A DNA stretch of 64,000 bases from NCBI RefSeq assembly GCF_900172265.1, contig NZ_FWFK01000009.1:31939-95938 (forward strand), in the 5' to 3' direction. Every line of letters begins with the position of its first letter. Position 1 is the stretch's first letter. Below are positions 46,101 to 55,508 of this stretch, in pieces. The position numbers and the translations under genes were made by a program. The stretch is from Roseivivax jejudonensis (lineage in GTDB: Bacteria > Pseudomonadota > Alphaproteobacteria > Rhodobacterales > Rhodobacteraceae). A model generated the notes under the pieces. That model worked only from the letters and a program-made list of their open reading frames with translations. It did no database searches and had not been told where the DNA came from.

Positions 46101-46352
46101 ATGCGCCGCAACGTGATCATCGCCTCGGGGCTTCTGTTTGCCGCCGCCGCTTCGGTCACCGCCACCCAGGCGTTGACGCCATCGGAGCCCGAGGTCATCG
46201 AGATCGAGGTTTCTGCAGACGAGCTTCAGGAATGCCGCGAGACGCTTGCGCAAGTGGCGCAGATGCCGGCCGTGACCGATTCCGGGTCGCCGCTTCTGCT
46301 CGGCGTTTCCGAGGATCTGCCGTCTGTCCGTTGTGTGGCGACCGAAGCCTGA
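46101..46352 (+). CDS. Small exported protein with two cysteines (second), function unknown
   Basis: 83 residues. A signal peptide (1 to about 24, ending TQA) leads to a short acidic mature protein with two cysteines at 45 and 78, again a possible disulfide. It is similar in plan to the exported protein at 39441-39752 but not clearly homologous. GGGAG (46090-46094) sits 6 bases before the ATG. No family is recognised. Confidence 0.75.
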   Translation: MRRNVIIASGLLFAAAASVTATQALTPSEPEVIEIEVSADELQECRETLAQVAQMPAVTDSGSPLLLGVSEDLPSVRCVATEA

Positions 46353-46751
46353 GCTGACTCTCGCCACTAATCCCGGGACACTGTTGGGCTGTATTCCTGT
46401 AAGGTGCCCGGATCATTCAACGACAGATCTTCGGCCCACGTCGTTGCGCAGCAGTTCTTTCGGGACACGCGGCCATCCGGACCGCTGCCACGAGAAAAAA
46501 GAGACGCGTGCGACGGGTTCGCGCTTAGTTACTGAACATACTTCTGAAATCGTCGGGTAGAAACCGATCAGGCTGACATGCGTGACGCTCATGCATTCCG
46601 GCAGCATTATCTCGGTTGCGCAGCTTTTTCAGGCGATGCGGACACACGCCCTCCGCGCAGCAGTCCAATGCGATTGAATTGTTCCGTATGGGCAGTGGCG
46701 CGTTCCTGACGTTGGCTTGCTCACCGCACGCAACCGAGCCACGGTGACCTC
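46353..46751. other. 399-bp region without a supported gene
   Basis: Visibly lower G+C than its neighbours, with no reading frame that looks like a protein. It contains the dyad ATGCGTGA-CGC-TCATGCAT (46578-46596, 7 of 8 arm bases pairing). It could hold a small RNA or a long leader for yjbQ. Nothing specific was recognised. Confidence 0.5.
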
Positions 46752-47183
46752 ATGAGCGCCCCGCATCAAACCGTATTCACCATTGCCACGCGAGGCCCGG
46801 GCCTTGTCGAGATCACCGGTGACGTCTGCGGCTGGGTGTCGGGCACCGGGCAGCGCACAGGCCTTTTGACGCTCTTTGTGCGCCACACGTCGGCGAGCCT
46901 GCTGATCCAGGAAAACGCGGATCCACAGGTGCGCCGCGATTTCTTGGCGTGGCTCGGCCGGCTAGTGCCGCATGCCGACGATCCGTCCATGTCGTACCTG
47001 CGCCACCGGTCCGAGGGTCCCGACGACATGCCCGCCCACATCAAGGCTGCGCATCTGCCTGTGTCGCTATCGATTCCGGTGTTCGAAGGACGGCCGGTCC
47101 TCGGTACATGGCAGGGCATCTATCTCGTCGAACACCGCGATGCCCCGCATGACCGGCAGGTGGCTGCGCATCTGTCGCCCTGA
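46752..47183 (+). CDS. YjbQ/UPF0047 family protein
   Basis: 143 residues, the normal family length. [20 protein letters not shown] and [20 protein letters not shown] are the two most conserved stretches. [20 protein letters not shown] is the C-terminal one. Members have been reported to show weak thiamine-phosphate synthase activity, and the fold carries a metal-binding His set. It precedes nrdR-ribD on the same strand. Confidence 0.92.
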   Translation: MSAPHQTVFTIATRGPGLVEITGDVCGWVSGTGQRTGLLTLFVRHTSASLLIQENADPQVRRDFLAWLGRLVPHADDPSMSYLRHRSEGPDDMPAHIKAAHLPVSLSIPVFEGRPVLGTWQGIYLVEHRDAPHDRQVAAHLSP

Positions 47184-47314
47184 ACTGTGGCGCGGATGCC
47201 CCTCATATTGCGGCGCAATTTCACCCCTACCCAAATTCTGGCCGACCGCCTATAGTCGATGTGGATAAGCGGGGCGCGCACCCCACTGAGGCAGATCATC
47301 GAAGGGGGACGGCC

Positions 47315-47782
47315 ATGCGCTGCCCGTTTTGCGGCAATATCGACACGCAGGTTAAGGACTCTCGCCCCGCCGAGGATCATGTCTCGATCCGCCGGCGCCG
47401 GTTCTGTCCGGCCTGTGGCGGGCGGTTCACCACCTACGAACGCGTGCAGCTGCGCGACCTCGTGGTCATCAAGACAAACGGCCGACGCGAGGATTTCGAC
47501 CGCGACAAGCTCGAACGGTCGATCCGCATCGCCATGCAGAAGAGGCCGGTCGAGCCCGAACGCATCGATCAGATGATATCGGGCATCGTGCGCCGGCTCG
47601 AGAGCATGGGCGAGACCGACATTCCGTCCAAGCAGATCGGCGAGATCGTGATGGAAGCGCTGGCGCGCATCGACACTGTCGCCTATGTCCGCTTCGCAAG
47701 CGTCTACAAGAACTTCCAGGCCGCCGACGACTTCGACAAGTTCGTGAGCGAGCTGCGCCCCGGCGCCGCCGCCGACAAGTAG
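47315..47782 (+). CDS. nrdR: Transcriptional repressor NrdR
   Basis: ATP/dATP-responsive repressor of ribonucleotide reductase genes, 155 residues. The N-terminal zinc ribbon has [18 protein letters not shown] with Cys3/6 and [20 protein letters not shown]. The ATP-cone domain follows (about 49-139: [51 protein letters not shown]). The typical location next to ribD is kept. Targets would be nrd genes outside this window. Confidence 0.97.
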   Translation: MRCPFCGNIDTQVKDSRPAEDHVSIRRRRFCPACGGRFTTYERVQLRDLVVIKTNGRREDFDRDKLERSIRIAMQKRPVEPERIDQMISGIVRRLESMGETDIPSKQIGEIVMEALARIDTVAYVRFASVYKNFQAADDFDKFVSELRPGAAADK

Positions 47783-47802
47783 CGGGGGAGCCGCCGCACC
47801 GC

Positions 47803-48903
47803 ATGAGTTCCGCGAGCCTCGACGCGCGCCACATGGCGCACGCGCTCTCCCTTGCTCGGCGCGCGGTCGGACGAAGCTGGCCGAACCCGTCGGTGGGCTG
47901 CGTGATCGTGCGCGACGGGCGGATCGTCGGCCGCGGCTGGACCGCGCCGGGCGGGCGCCCCCATGCCGAGACGCAGGCGCTCGCCGCCGCCGGAGAGGCC
48001 GCGCGGGGCGCCACCGCATATGTCACGCTGGAACCCTGCGCGCATCACGGCCTGACGCCGCCCTGCGCCGACGCGCTCATCGACGCCGGCATCGTTCGCG
48101 TCGTCGCCCCCTTCACCGACCATGATCCCCGGGTTTCGGGGCGCGGCTTCGCCCGGCTGTCGGCTGCGGGGGTCGCCGTGCAGACCGGCGTCATGGCGGA
48201 CAAGGCGGCCGAACATCATGCGGGTTTCTTCCTGCGGCTGGCCGAGGGCCGCCCGCGGGTGACGCTGAAACTGGCATCGAGCTTCGACGGACGTATCGCC
48301 ACCGCGACAGGCGAGAGCCGCTGGATCACCGGGCCCGAGGCGCGCGCCGTGGTGCACGGCCTGCGTGCCCGGCATGACGCGGTTCTGGTCGGGGCGGGCA
48401 CGGCGCGCGCCGATGATCCGGCGCTCACGATCCGCGGTTGGGGCGCGGTGGATCAGCCGGTCCGTGTCGTCGCCTCGCGGCTCCTCGACGTGCCGCTCCT
48501 GTCGCAGTTGGCGCGGACCGCGCGCGACGTGCCGGTCTGGATCTGCCACGGGCCCGATGCGCCCGCCGAAACCCGCCGCGCGTGGGAGGGCCTTGGCGCA
48601 CGGCTGATCGCGTGTCCTCTGTCGGGCCGGCAACTCGATCCGCGCGCGCTCTTGTCGCGTCTGGGCGAGGCGGGGCTGTGCCAAGTATTCTGCGAGGGTG
48701 GCGGGACACTGGCGGCAACGCTTCTATCGGCGGGCCTCGTCGACGAACTCGTGGGCTTCACGGCCGGCCTTGCGCTCGGCGCCGAGGGGCAGCCGAGCCT
48801 CGGGGCTCTGGGCGTCGATCGTCTGGCCGAGGCGCCGCGCTTCCGGCTCGTCGAGACGCGTGCGGTCGGCGCCGACGTCATGCACCGCTGGCAGCGCAAT
48901 TGA
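47803..48903 (+). CDS. ribD: Bifunctional diaminohydroxyphosphoribosylaminopyrimidine deaminase/reductase
   Basis: Second and third steps of riboflavin synthesis, 366 residues. The N-terminal deaminase domain has NPSVGCVIVRDGRIVG, HAETQAL (about residue 48, zinc His/Glu) and TLEPCAHHGLTPPCADALID (zinc Cys). The C-terminal reductase domain starts about residue 150 with RPRVTLKLASSFDGRIATAT, followed by SRWITGPEARAVVHGLRARH and DAVLVGAGTARADDPALTIR. It is 20 bases after nrdR on the same strand, but ribE does not follow. The usual rib run is thus interrupted by a convergent gene. Confidence 0.96.
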   Translation: MSSASLDARHMAHALSLARRAVGRSWPNPSVGCVIVRDGRIVGRGWTAPGGRPHAETQALAAAGEAARGATAYVTLEPCAHHGLTPPCADALIDAGIVRVVAPFTDHDPRVSGRGFARLSAAGVAVQTGVMADKAAEHHAGFFLRLAEGRPRVTLKLASSFDGRIATATGESRWITGPEARAVVHGLRARHDAVLVGAGTARADDPALTIRGWGAVDQPVRVVASRLLDVPLLSQLARTARDVPVWICHGPDAPAETRRAWEGLGARLIACPLSGRQLDPRALLSRLGEAGLCQVFCEGGGTLAATLLSAGLVDELVGFTAGLALGAEGQPSLGALGVDRLAEAPRFRLVETRAVGADVMHRWQRN

Positions 48904-48939
48904 GGGTGCGCGGGTCGATCGGCCCGCGCACCCCCGGCA

Positions 48940-50751
48940 TCAGTCTTCCATCGCTTCCAGTTCGTCGATCATGCCCGAGATCATCGACAGCCCCTTGTCC
49001 CAGAAGGCCGGGTCGCGGGCATCGAGGCCGAACGGCGCAAGCAGGTCGGAATGGTGTTTCGACCCGCCCGCGCGCAGCATCTCGAAATACTTGTCCTGGA
49101 AGCCTTCGGGCCTGTCGCGGTACTCCGCATAGAGCGCGTTCACCAGCCCGTCGCCGAACGCGTAGGCATAGACGTAGAACGGCGTGTGCACGAAGTGCGG
49201 GATGTAGGCCCAGAAGGTCTCGTAGCCTTCCATGAAGTCGAAGGCGGGCCCGAGGCTTTCGCCCTGAACGCTCATCCACAGCGCGTTGATGTCGTCCGGG
49301 GTCAGTTCCCCGCCGCGCCGCGCGTCGTGCAGCTTGCACTCGAAATCGTAGAACGCGATCTGGCGCACCACGGTGTTGATCATGTCCTCGACCTTGCCGG
49401 CCAGGAGCACCTTGCGTTCGGCCGGTTCGGTGGCGTTGGCCAGCATGCGCTGGAAGGTCAGCATCTCGCCGAAGACCGACGCGGTCTCGGCCAGCGTGAG
49501 CGGCGTCGAAGCCAGCATCTCGCCCTGTCCGGCGGCCAGCACCTGGTGCACGCCGTGCCCGAGTTCATGGGCGAGCGTCATCACGTCCCGCGGCTTGCCG
49601 AGGTAGTTCAGCAGAACGTAGGGGTGCACGTCCGTGACCGTCGGATGCGCGAAGGCGCCCGGCGCCTTGCCCGGCGTCACCGCCGCATCGATCCAGCCCT
49701 TCTCGAAGAACGGCTGCGCGATCTCCGCCATCTTGGGGTCGAAGGCGGAATAGGCGTTCATCACGGTTTCGCGCGCCTCGTCCCAGCCGATCACGCGGTC
49801 GGACGACATCGGCAGCGGCGCGTTGCGGTCCCAGATCTGCATGCGGTCCAGTCCCATCCACCGGCGCTTCAGCTCATAGTAGCGGTGCGACAGCTTGGGA
49901 TACGCGCCGACGACAGCGTCGCGCAGCGCTTCCACCACCTCCGGTTCGACGTCGTTGGCAAGGTGCCGGCCGGTCTGTGGCGTCGGCATGCCGCGCCAGC
50001 GATCCATCACTTCCTTCTCCTTCGCCTGCGTATTGTGCACGCGCGAGAAGGTTCGGATGTTGTTGGTAAAGACGGAGGCCAGGGCGCGCGCCGATGCCTC
50101 GCGTGTCGAACGGTCCTGCTCTGTGAGGCCGTTGAGCGTCGCTTCGATGCCCTGCACCTCTCCGTTCACCTCGAACTCGAGGCCCGAGATCGTCTCGTCG
50201 AACAACCGCTCCCATGCGTCGCCGACGACGCCCATGTCGTGCAGGAACCGCTCCATCTCGTCCGAGAGCTGATAGGGCTTCATCGCGCGGACGCGGTCGA
50301 AGGCCGGCTTGTAGCGTGCAAGCTCGGCATCCTCGAAGAGCGCGGCGTAGGCGTCGTCCGGGACGCGGTTGAGCTCGAGCGTGAAAAAGACGAGCGGGGT
50401 GGTGTAGCCGGTGATCTTCTCCTGCATGTCCGACAGCATCTTGGTCCGCGCCGGATCGGTCGTGTCCTGGTAGTAGCGCAGTCCGGCGAAGGACATGATC
50501 CGCCCTGCGACGGCCTCGATCCGCTCGTGCCGGTGCACCATCTCGAGAAAGCCCGCCGGATCGAGCCCGGCGATCTTGCCCTCGTAGTCGTCGGCAAAAC
50601 GCTTGCAGGCCTCCTCGAGCCAGTCGAGATCGCGCTTGAGCTCGGGTGCGTCGGGGCCGGCATAGAGATCGGTCAGATCCCATTCCGGCAAATCGCCGAG
50701 ATCCCGGCCGCCCGAGGCGGCATTGGCGTCGAAGAGCGGGCGAAGCGTCAT
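48940..50751 (-). CDS. pepF: M3 family oligoendopeptidase F
   Basis: Zinc metallopeptidase cleaving small peptides in the cytoplasm, 603 residues. The zinc motif is MTLAHELGHGVHQVL (HELGH) about residue 400, with the third ligand Glu downstream in LAETASVFGEML. The N-terminal domain (LPEWDLTDLYAGPDAPELKR) is family-typical. AGAGGAGAC precedes the ATG at 50751; longer reading frames upstream are shadows. It is convergent with ribD. Confidence 0.95.
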   Translation of the reverse strand: MTLRPLFDANAASGGRDLGDLPEWDLTDLYAGPDAPELKRDLDWLEEACKRFADDYEGKIAGLDPAGFLEMVHRHERIEAVAGRIMSFAGLRYYQDTTDPARTKMLSDMQEKITGYTTPLVFFTLELNRVPDDAYAALFEDAELARYKPAFDRVRAMKPYQLSDEMERFLHDMGVVGDAWERLFDETISGLEFEVNGEVQGIEATLNGLTEQDRSTREASARALASVFTNNIRTFSRVHNTQAKEKEVMDRWRGMPTPQTGRHLANDVEPEVVEALRDAVVGAYPKLSHRYYELKRRWMGLDRMQIWDRNAPLPMSSDRVIGWDEARETVMNAYSAFDPKMAEIAQPFFEKGWIDAAVTPGKAPGAFAHPTVTDVHPYVLLNYLGKPRDVMTLAHELGHGVHQVLAAGQGEMLASTPLTLAETASVFGEMLTFQRMLANATEPAERKVLLAGKVEDMINTVVRQIAFYDFECKLHDARRGGELTPDDINALWMSVQGESLGPAFDFMEGYETFWAYIPHFVHTPFYVYAYAFGDGLVNALYAEYRDRPEGFQDKYFEMLRAGGSKHHSDLLAPFGLDARDPAFWDKGLSMISGMIDELEAMED

Positions 50752-50879
50752 GCGAAGTCTCCTCTGGTTTCCTGTCAGGTAGGCGTGCGGCGCACGCGGG
50801 CGCAAGGGTCGTGCCTGGTCTTTCTGGCGTCGATGTGCGCACGTTTTGCGCCGATTGCGCGGCGTGCCGTCGTGCGCCT

Positions 50880-52478
50880 TCAGCCGTAGGCGGCGAGCAT
50901 CTCCTTGAGATCCGCCAGAGTGTTCGCTTCCGCCACCGGCTTGTCCTCGCGCCAGCGGCTCATTCGCGGGAAGCGCAGTGCGACACCCGACTTGTGCCGC
51001 GGCGAGGACTGTATGCCCTCGAACGCGATCTCGAAGACGTGGACCGGCCGGACCTGCCGCACCGGGCCGTAGCGTTCGACCGTGTTCTTGCGAACCCAGG
51101 CCGTGATGCGCCGGAACTCGGCGTCGGTCAGGCCGGAATAGGCCTTGGTGAACGGCACCAGCGTGTCTCCATCCCAGACGGCGAAGGTGAAGTCTGTGAA
51201 GAGGTTGGCGCGACGCCCCGACCCCTGCTGCGCGTAGATCATCACCGCGTCGATCACCAAGGGATCGAGCTTCCACTTCCACCAGTCGCCTTTCTTGCGG
51301 CCGGCGAGATAGGGGCTGTCGCGACGCTTCAGCATGACCCCCTCGGCGCGGAAGTCGCGCGCCGTGGCACGCTGCCGCGCGAGGTCGTCCCAATCGTCGA
51401 ACGCGATGCGCGGAGACGGGCGCAGCGGCGCTTCGTCTGGCAGGCCGTCGATCAAAGCCTCGAGACGGGTTCGGCGGTCAGCCATGGGCGCCTCGCGCAG
51501 GTCTTCGCCACCATCCTCGAGCAGGTCGTAGGCCAGCATCAGGACCGGCGCCTCGGTCAGGAGCTTCTTCGGCACGGTCTTGCGGCCGATCCGCTGCTGC
51601 AAGGTGTTGAACGGCATCGGCATCACCGCCTCGGCGTCCCAGGCCGCGATTTCGCCGTCGATCACGGTGCCGTCGGGAAGGAAATCGCGGGCCCGTGCGA
51701 ATTCGGGAAAGCGGTCGGTCATCAGCTCCTCGCCGCGCGACCAGACGTGGTGCTCGCCACCTCGGACCACGAGCTGCCCGCGGATCCCGTCCCATTTCCA
51801 CTCGGCTTGCCATGCCGCGGGGGCGCCCAGCGTCTCGGGCGGATCGTCGAGTTGGTACGCGAGGTAGAACGGGTAGGGGCGCGAGAGGTCGGCGCTGGCG
51901 TCCTCGGCCTCGATCAGTCCGTGGTAGGTCACGTCGTCGGGGGTCCAGCCGCCCATGAGCTTCAACGCCAGAACCGCCTCGTCCTGGCCGGTGGCCTGCG
52001 CCAGCGCGCGGGTCATCAGCTTCTGGCTGACGCCGATGCGCCAGCCGCCGGTCAAAAGCTTGTTGAACAGAAATCTCTCGGTCGCATCGAGCTGATCCCA
52101 CGCCGCGAGGATTCGATCGCGCCGCACGTCGATGTCGACCTGCGCCAGCGCGCGCAGATCGGAGATCCAGTGCGAGAGGGGACGATCGGTCTCTTCCGCC
52201 GCGGGCGGCAGGACGAGCGCGATCGTTTCGGCGAGATCGCCGACGATCGGGTAACTTTCCTCTAGAAGCCACAGCGGCACCCCGGCCCGCTCCGCCGCCC
52301 ATTCGCGAAGCTGCGTCGTGGTGACCGCGCGCTTCGGGCGGCGCCCGGAGAACAGCGCGATGGTCCAGAGCTTGTCATCGTCCGGCGCGGTGCGAAAGTA
52401 TTCCGCCAGCGCCTTCGTCTTCACGGTGGTGCGCGTGGTCTGATCGACGGCGGTGAACAGCGCGGCAAAGTCCTTCAT
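50880..52478 (-). CDS. ATP-dependent DNA ligase (bacterial LigB/LigC-like, ligase-associated cassette)
   Basis: Seals nicks using ATP, 532 residues. The N-terminal alpha-helical DNA-binding domain precedes the adenylation domain with catalytic EWKWDGIRGQLVVRGGE (Lys about 232). Also present are SRGEELMTDRFPEF, EGVMLKRRDSPYLAGRKKGD and WWKWKLDPLVID. The C-terminal OB-fold is basic. It overlaps by 4 bases (ATGA) with the upstream exonuclease, as in the known pair of ligase-associated DNA-repair genes. The usual helicase and phosphoesterase partners are not next to it. Confidence 0.93.
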   Translation of the reverse strand: MKDFAALFTAVDQTTRTTVKTKALAEYFRTAPDDDKLWTIALFSGRRPKRAVTTTQLREWAAERAGVPLWLLEESYPIVGDLAETIALVLPPAAEETDRPLSHWISDLRALAQVDIDVRRDRILAAWDQLDATERFLFNKLLTGGWRIGVSQKLMTRALAQATGQDEAVLALKLMGGWTPDDVTYHGLIEAEDASADLSRPYPFYLAYQLDDPPETLGAPAAWQAEWKWDGIRGQLVVRGGEHHVWSRGEELMTDRFPEFARARDFLPDGTVIDGEIAAWDAEAVMPMPFNTLQQRIGRKTVPKKLLTEAPVLMLAYDLLEDGGEDLREAPMADRRTRLEALIDGLPDEAPLRPSPRIAFDDWDDLARQRATARDFRAEGVMLKRRDSPYLAGRKKGDWWKWKLDPLVIDAVMIYAQQGSGRRANLFTDFTFAVWDGDTLVPFTKAYSGLTDAEFRRITAWVRKNTVERYGPVRQVRPVHVFEIAFEGIQSSPRHKSGVALRFPRMSRWREDKPVAEANTLADLKEMLAAYG

Positions 52479-53506
52479 GCCGCGGCCGTGTCGGACGACG
52501 TGGCCGCGCCGTCGTCGTCCTCGTCGGTCCCGAACTCCGTCGGAACGACCTTGGCGTTCCAGCCCTCGGCGGCCAGCCATCGCGCGAAGATGTCCGTGTA
52601 ACCATGTGTGACAAAGACATTTTCGGCGCCGGTGTCGCGAATAGCGTCGACCAGTCCGGCCCAGTCGGCGTGATCGGACAGCACGAAGCCACGATCGGCG
52701 GCCCGCCGGCGGCGCACCCCGCGCAGCCGCATCCAGCCCGATGCGAAGGCAGTGGAGGAGGGCCCGAACCGCCGGGCCCAGGGCGTCCCGAGTGCCGAAG
52801 GCGGCGCGAGAACGAGAGGCCCGGCGAAGCTCTTGCCATCGGTTTCCGGCACGACCTGTATCGTCTCGGGCAGCGCATAGCCCTGCGCGCGCAACACGCC
52901 GTTCGTGCCCTCGACGGCGCCGTGGGTCAGGATCGGGCCGATTTCGGGCTCGACGAGCGCGAGGAGGCGCTGCGCCTTGCCAAGCGAATATGCCCCGAGG
53001 ATCGACGCGCGACCCTCATCGGCGTTCCGGCGCCACCAGGCGTTGATCTCGGCCGCAACGCTCTCTTGACTGTCCCAGCTGAAGACCGGCAGGCCGAAGG
53101 TGCATTCACTGATGAAGGAATGGCAGCGAACCGTCTCGAAATCCTCGCAGAATCCGTCCGCCTCGGTCTTGTAGTCGCCGGAGACGACCCAGACCTCGCC
53201 CCCGACCTCGACGCGGATCTGCGCCGACCCCGGAATGTGGCCCGCGGGGTGGAACGACACCGTGGCATCTCCGATCCGCCGTGGCTCACCGTAGGCAATC
53301 GTCTCGAGCGCGATGTCGCCAAGCCTGTAGCGCATCACCGGTGCGGCGGCGGCGGTGGCGAGATAGCGGCGATGCCCGTCGCGCGCGTGGTCGGCGTGGC
53401 CGTGCGTGATCAGCGCGCGATCCACCGGCCGCCACGGGTCGATGAAGAAGTCGCCGGCGGGACAGTATATCCCGCGGTCGGTGAATGTCAGGACAGGCTC
53501 TGTCAT
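52475..53506 (-). CDS. Ligase-associated DNA exonuclease (metallo-beta-lactamase fold)
   Basis: Partner of the ATP-dependent ligase, related to SNM1/CPSF nucleases, 343 residues. The metal-binding HGHADHARDGHRRYLATAAA motif is at about 36-55. The VSGDYKTEADGF motif carries a further metal-binding Asp, and a C-terminal LSDHADWAGLVDAIRDTGAE adds another His. VFVTHGYTDIF is near the end. The start at 53506 (MTEPVLTFTDRGIYCPAGDF) is preferred; an upstream ATG (53605) adds arginine-rich sequence. It overlaps the ligase start. Confidence 0.92.
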   Translation of the reverse strand: MTEPVLTFTDRGIYCPAGDFFIDPWRPVDRALITHGHADHARDGHRRYLATAAAAPVMRYRLGDIALETIAYGEPRRIGDATVSFHPAGHIPGSAQIRVEVGGEVWVVSGDYKTEADGFCEDFETVRCHSFISECTFGLPVFSWDSQESVAAEINAWWRRNADEGRASILGAYSLGKAQRLLALVEPEIGPILTHGAVEGTNGVLRAQGYALPETIQVVPETDGKSFAGPLVLAPPSALGTPWARRFGPSSTAFASGWMRLRGVRRRRAADRGFVLSDHADWAGLVDAIRDTGAENVFVTHGYTDIFARWLAAEGWNAKVVPTEFGTDEDDDGAATSSDTAAA

Positions 53507-53564
53507 GGGCCGAAGGATAGCGCGGGTCGGACATCGCGCCAGCGCACGGAGAGTCCGCGAGGGG

Positions 53565-54530
53565 TCAGCCCGCGGCGCGGTCGCCCGCGTACGTCGTGTT
53601 GGCAAAATGCGCCACGATCGCCTCGGTGATCTGACGACGCACGGGTGGGCGGTCCATCAGCACCTCGTGCTCGCCGCCCTCGATCACCTCGAGCCGACCG
53701 CCCGGCCAGTTCGCCATGCGCGCGCGGATCCGTGGCACGTCGACGATGCGCTCGTTCGACCCAACAAAGGTGACGCACGGCACCCGCGGTGAGGGCAGTC
53801 GCGACAGCACCCGGCATTCGGCCAGCGCCTGGTGCAGCCAGCGCAGCGATGGCCCGCCGAGTTGCAGGCCCGGTTCGGCGGCGACCTGGCGGCGCATGTA
53901 CTCGAACATCTCGGTGTCGGTGGTCAGCAGGTTGTCGTCGAACGCCTGGTCGAGGATGTAGGCCTCGGGCTTCGTGCCCGGGGCGTAGACATGGCCGAGC
54001 CCGACCCGCGACACCGACCACCCCAGCACCCACGCGACGGGGCGCAGCGACGGCGCGATGCGGATGCCCCACATCGGCCCGGTGAAGGCGGCGGCGGCCA
54101 CGGGCAGCCCGCCGACAAGTGCGCGGAGCCCGATGGCCCCACCCATCGAATGCGCGATGAGAAAGTACGGTTCGGGAAGGTCGAGCGAGCGCGCCGCACC
54201 CAGCAGCGCGTCGACGTCTTTCTGGTAGTCCTGGAAGTCGACCACGTGCCCGGTTCGGGTATCGGGCAAGAGCCGGTCGGCGAGGCCCTGACCCCGCCAG
54301 TCCACCGCAACCGTGTGCAGGCCGTGCGCCGCGAAATCGGCGGCCGTCCGGCCGTATTTCTCGACGTATTCGGTGCGGCCGGGGAACAGCAGCACGGTGC
54401 CCCATGCATCTTCGGCCGCCGGAAAATGCGCCGCCCGCAACCGCACCCCGTCGATCGCGTCGAGCCAGAAGGCGCGGGTGCCCTCCGGTCCTTCGGCGAG
54501 TTCGTCGAGGAACGGCGCGGGCTCGTGCAT
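53565..54530 (-). CDS. Alpha/beta hydrolase (lysophospholipase-like)
   Basis: 321 residues. LFPGRTEYVEKYGRTAADFA and VDWRGQGLADRLLPD give the monoglyceride lipase/PldB-like N-terminal core. The nucleophile Ser is in LIAHSMGGAIGLRALV (about residue 121), with a late His in EGGEHEVLMDRPPV. This is the lysophospholipase-like group, so it may act on membrane lipids. The start at 54530 shares one base with the stop of the SCP2 gene upstream, which couples them. Lipid association is consistent with that neighbour. Confidence 0.9.
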   Translation of the reverse strand: MHEPAPFLDELAEGPEGTRAFWLDAIDGVRLRAAHFPAAEDAWGTVLLFPGRTEYVEKYGRTAADFAAHGLHTVAVDWRGQGLADRLLPDTRTGHVVDFQDYQKDVDALLGAARSLDLPEPYFLIAHSMGGAIGLRALVGGLPVAAAAFTGPMWGIRIAPSLRPVAWVLGWSVSRVGLGHVYAPGTKPEAYILDQAFDDNLLTTDTEMFEYMRRQVAAEPGLQLGGPSLRWLHQALAECRVLSRLPSPRVPCVTFVGSNERIVDVPRIRARMANWPGGRLEVIEGGEHEVLMDRPPVRRQITEAIVAHFANTTYAGDRAAG

Positions 54531-54817
54531 CAGTTCAAGACCTGCGCCAGTTGCATCGCCTTGCCCATGTCTCCCTCGATCGCGAGCTTGCCGGACATAA
54601 ACGCTGAGGTCGGATCGAGATCGCCGTCGAGGATCTGCTTGAAGGTGTCCGCGTCGGCCCGAAGCGTGACATCGGCCTCTTCGTCGCCGGCGCGCGCGCC
54701 GGAGCTGTCTAGCATGAAGGCGCCCTCGTTCTCGATCTCGAACTTGGCCGTCGAGTCGAAGCCCGAGACATCCTTTTCGTTCATCTTGTTGACCGCTTCG
54801 GTCACGACGTCGCTCAT
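54530..54817 (-). CDS. SCP2 sterol-binding domain protein
   Basis: 95 residues. The single domain KFEIENEGAFMLDSSGARAG, DVTLRADADTFKQILDGDLD and PTSAFMSGKLAIEGDMGKAM is characteristic of SCP2/UbiJ-like lipid-carrier proteins. Upstream of the lysophospholipase-like gene with one shared base, suggesting that it presents lipid to that enzyme. That is inference. Confidence 0.93.
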   Translation of the reverse strand: MSDVVTEAVNKMNEKDVSGFDSTAKFEIENEGAFMLDSSGARAGDEEADVTLRADADTFKQILDGDLDPTSAFMSGKLAIEGDMGKAMQLAQVLN

Positions 54818-54884
54818 TGCGCACTCTCCTTCAATTGAACGACGGACGGCTGGCGTTCCCCGTCGTGGGCGCTATCATTCGACC

Positions 54885-55460
54885 ATGCTTCTGCGTGGCC
54901 CGAAATTCAAATCTGCCGTTGCGGCATGGTCCGCCATAGTCATGATTTCCCTACCGGTTGCCGGTTGGGCACAGGCAGGGTCCGAGCGATCTGACGAGCT
55001 CTTGGCCGAACTGGCCGCGGCCGAGGATGCGATCGCCGCCGGGAAGGCGGAGCGTGCCCTGCGGCTCGAATGGTCGAAATCGGGCTCGGCGGCGATGGAC
55101 CTGTTGCTGAAGCGCGGGCGCGACGCGCTCGAGGTCAACAATACCGAGGCGGCGATCGAGCACCTGACGGCGCTGACCGATCATGCGCCCGACTTCGCCG
55201 AAGGGTGGCTCACGCTCGCCACGGCATACTACGCCGAAGAAATGTTCGGCCCGGCGGCCCGCGCTCTCGAGCGGACGCTGGCGCTCAACCCCGAGCATTT
55301 CGGCGCATTGCAGGGGATCGGCGCGATCTACGACAACCTTGAACGTCCCGAGCTTGCCTACGAGGCATATGCCGCGGCAGCCCGCCTGCGGCCGCACGAC
55401 GAGGAACTCGACGCCGCACTCGAACGTCTCCGCCGAGACGCGACGGGCTGGAAGCTCTGA
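54885..55460 (+). CDS. Exported tetratricopeptide repeat protein
   Basis: 191 residues. An N-terminal signal peptide (1 to about 31, ending GWAQA) precedes a helical domain with TPR units (RGRDALEVNNTEAAIEHLTA, GWLTLATAYYAEEMFGPAAR, GALQGIGAIYDNLERPELAY). The periplasmic location is inferred. No ligand or partner can be assigned. The start at 54885 is fixed by the signal peptide; longer frames upstream are antisense to the SCP2 and hydrolase genes. Confidence 0.88.
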   Translation: MLLRGPKFKSAVAAWSAIVMISLPVAGWAQAGSERSDELLAELAAAEDAIAAGKAERALRLEWSKSGSAAMDLLLKRGRDALEVNNTEAAIEHLTALTDHAPDFAEGWLTLATAYYAEEMFGPAARALERTLALNPEHFGALQGIGAIYDNLERPELAYEAYAAAARLRPHDEELDAALERLRRDATGWKL

Positions 55461-55508
55461 TCCGGTTCTGTCAGGACTGACGGTAGAGACGGGCACGAAG
55501 GCCTTTAC

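Noticed and set aside
46413..46607. Minus 64-residue frame in the low-G+C gap
   Set aside because: No ribosome-binding site or recognisable similarity.
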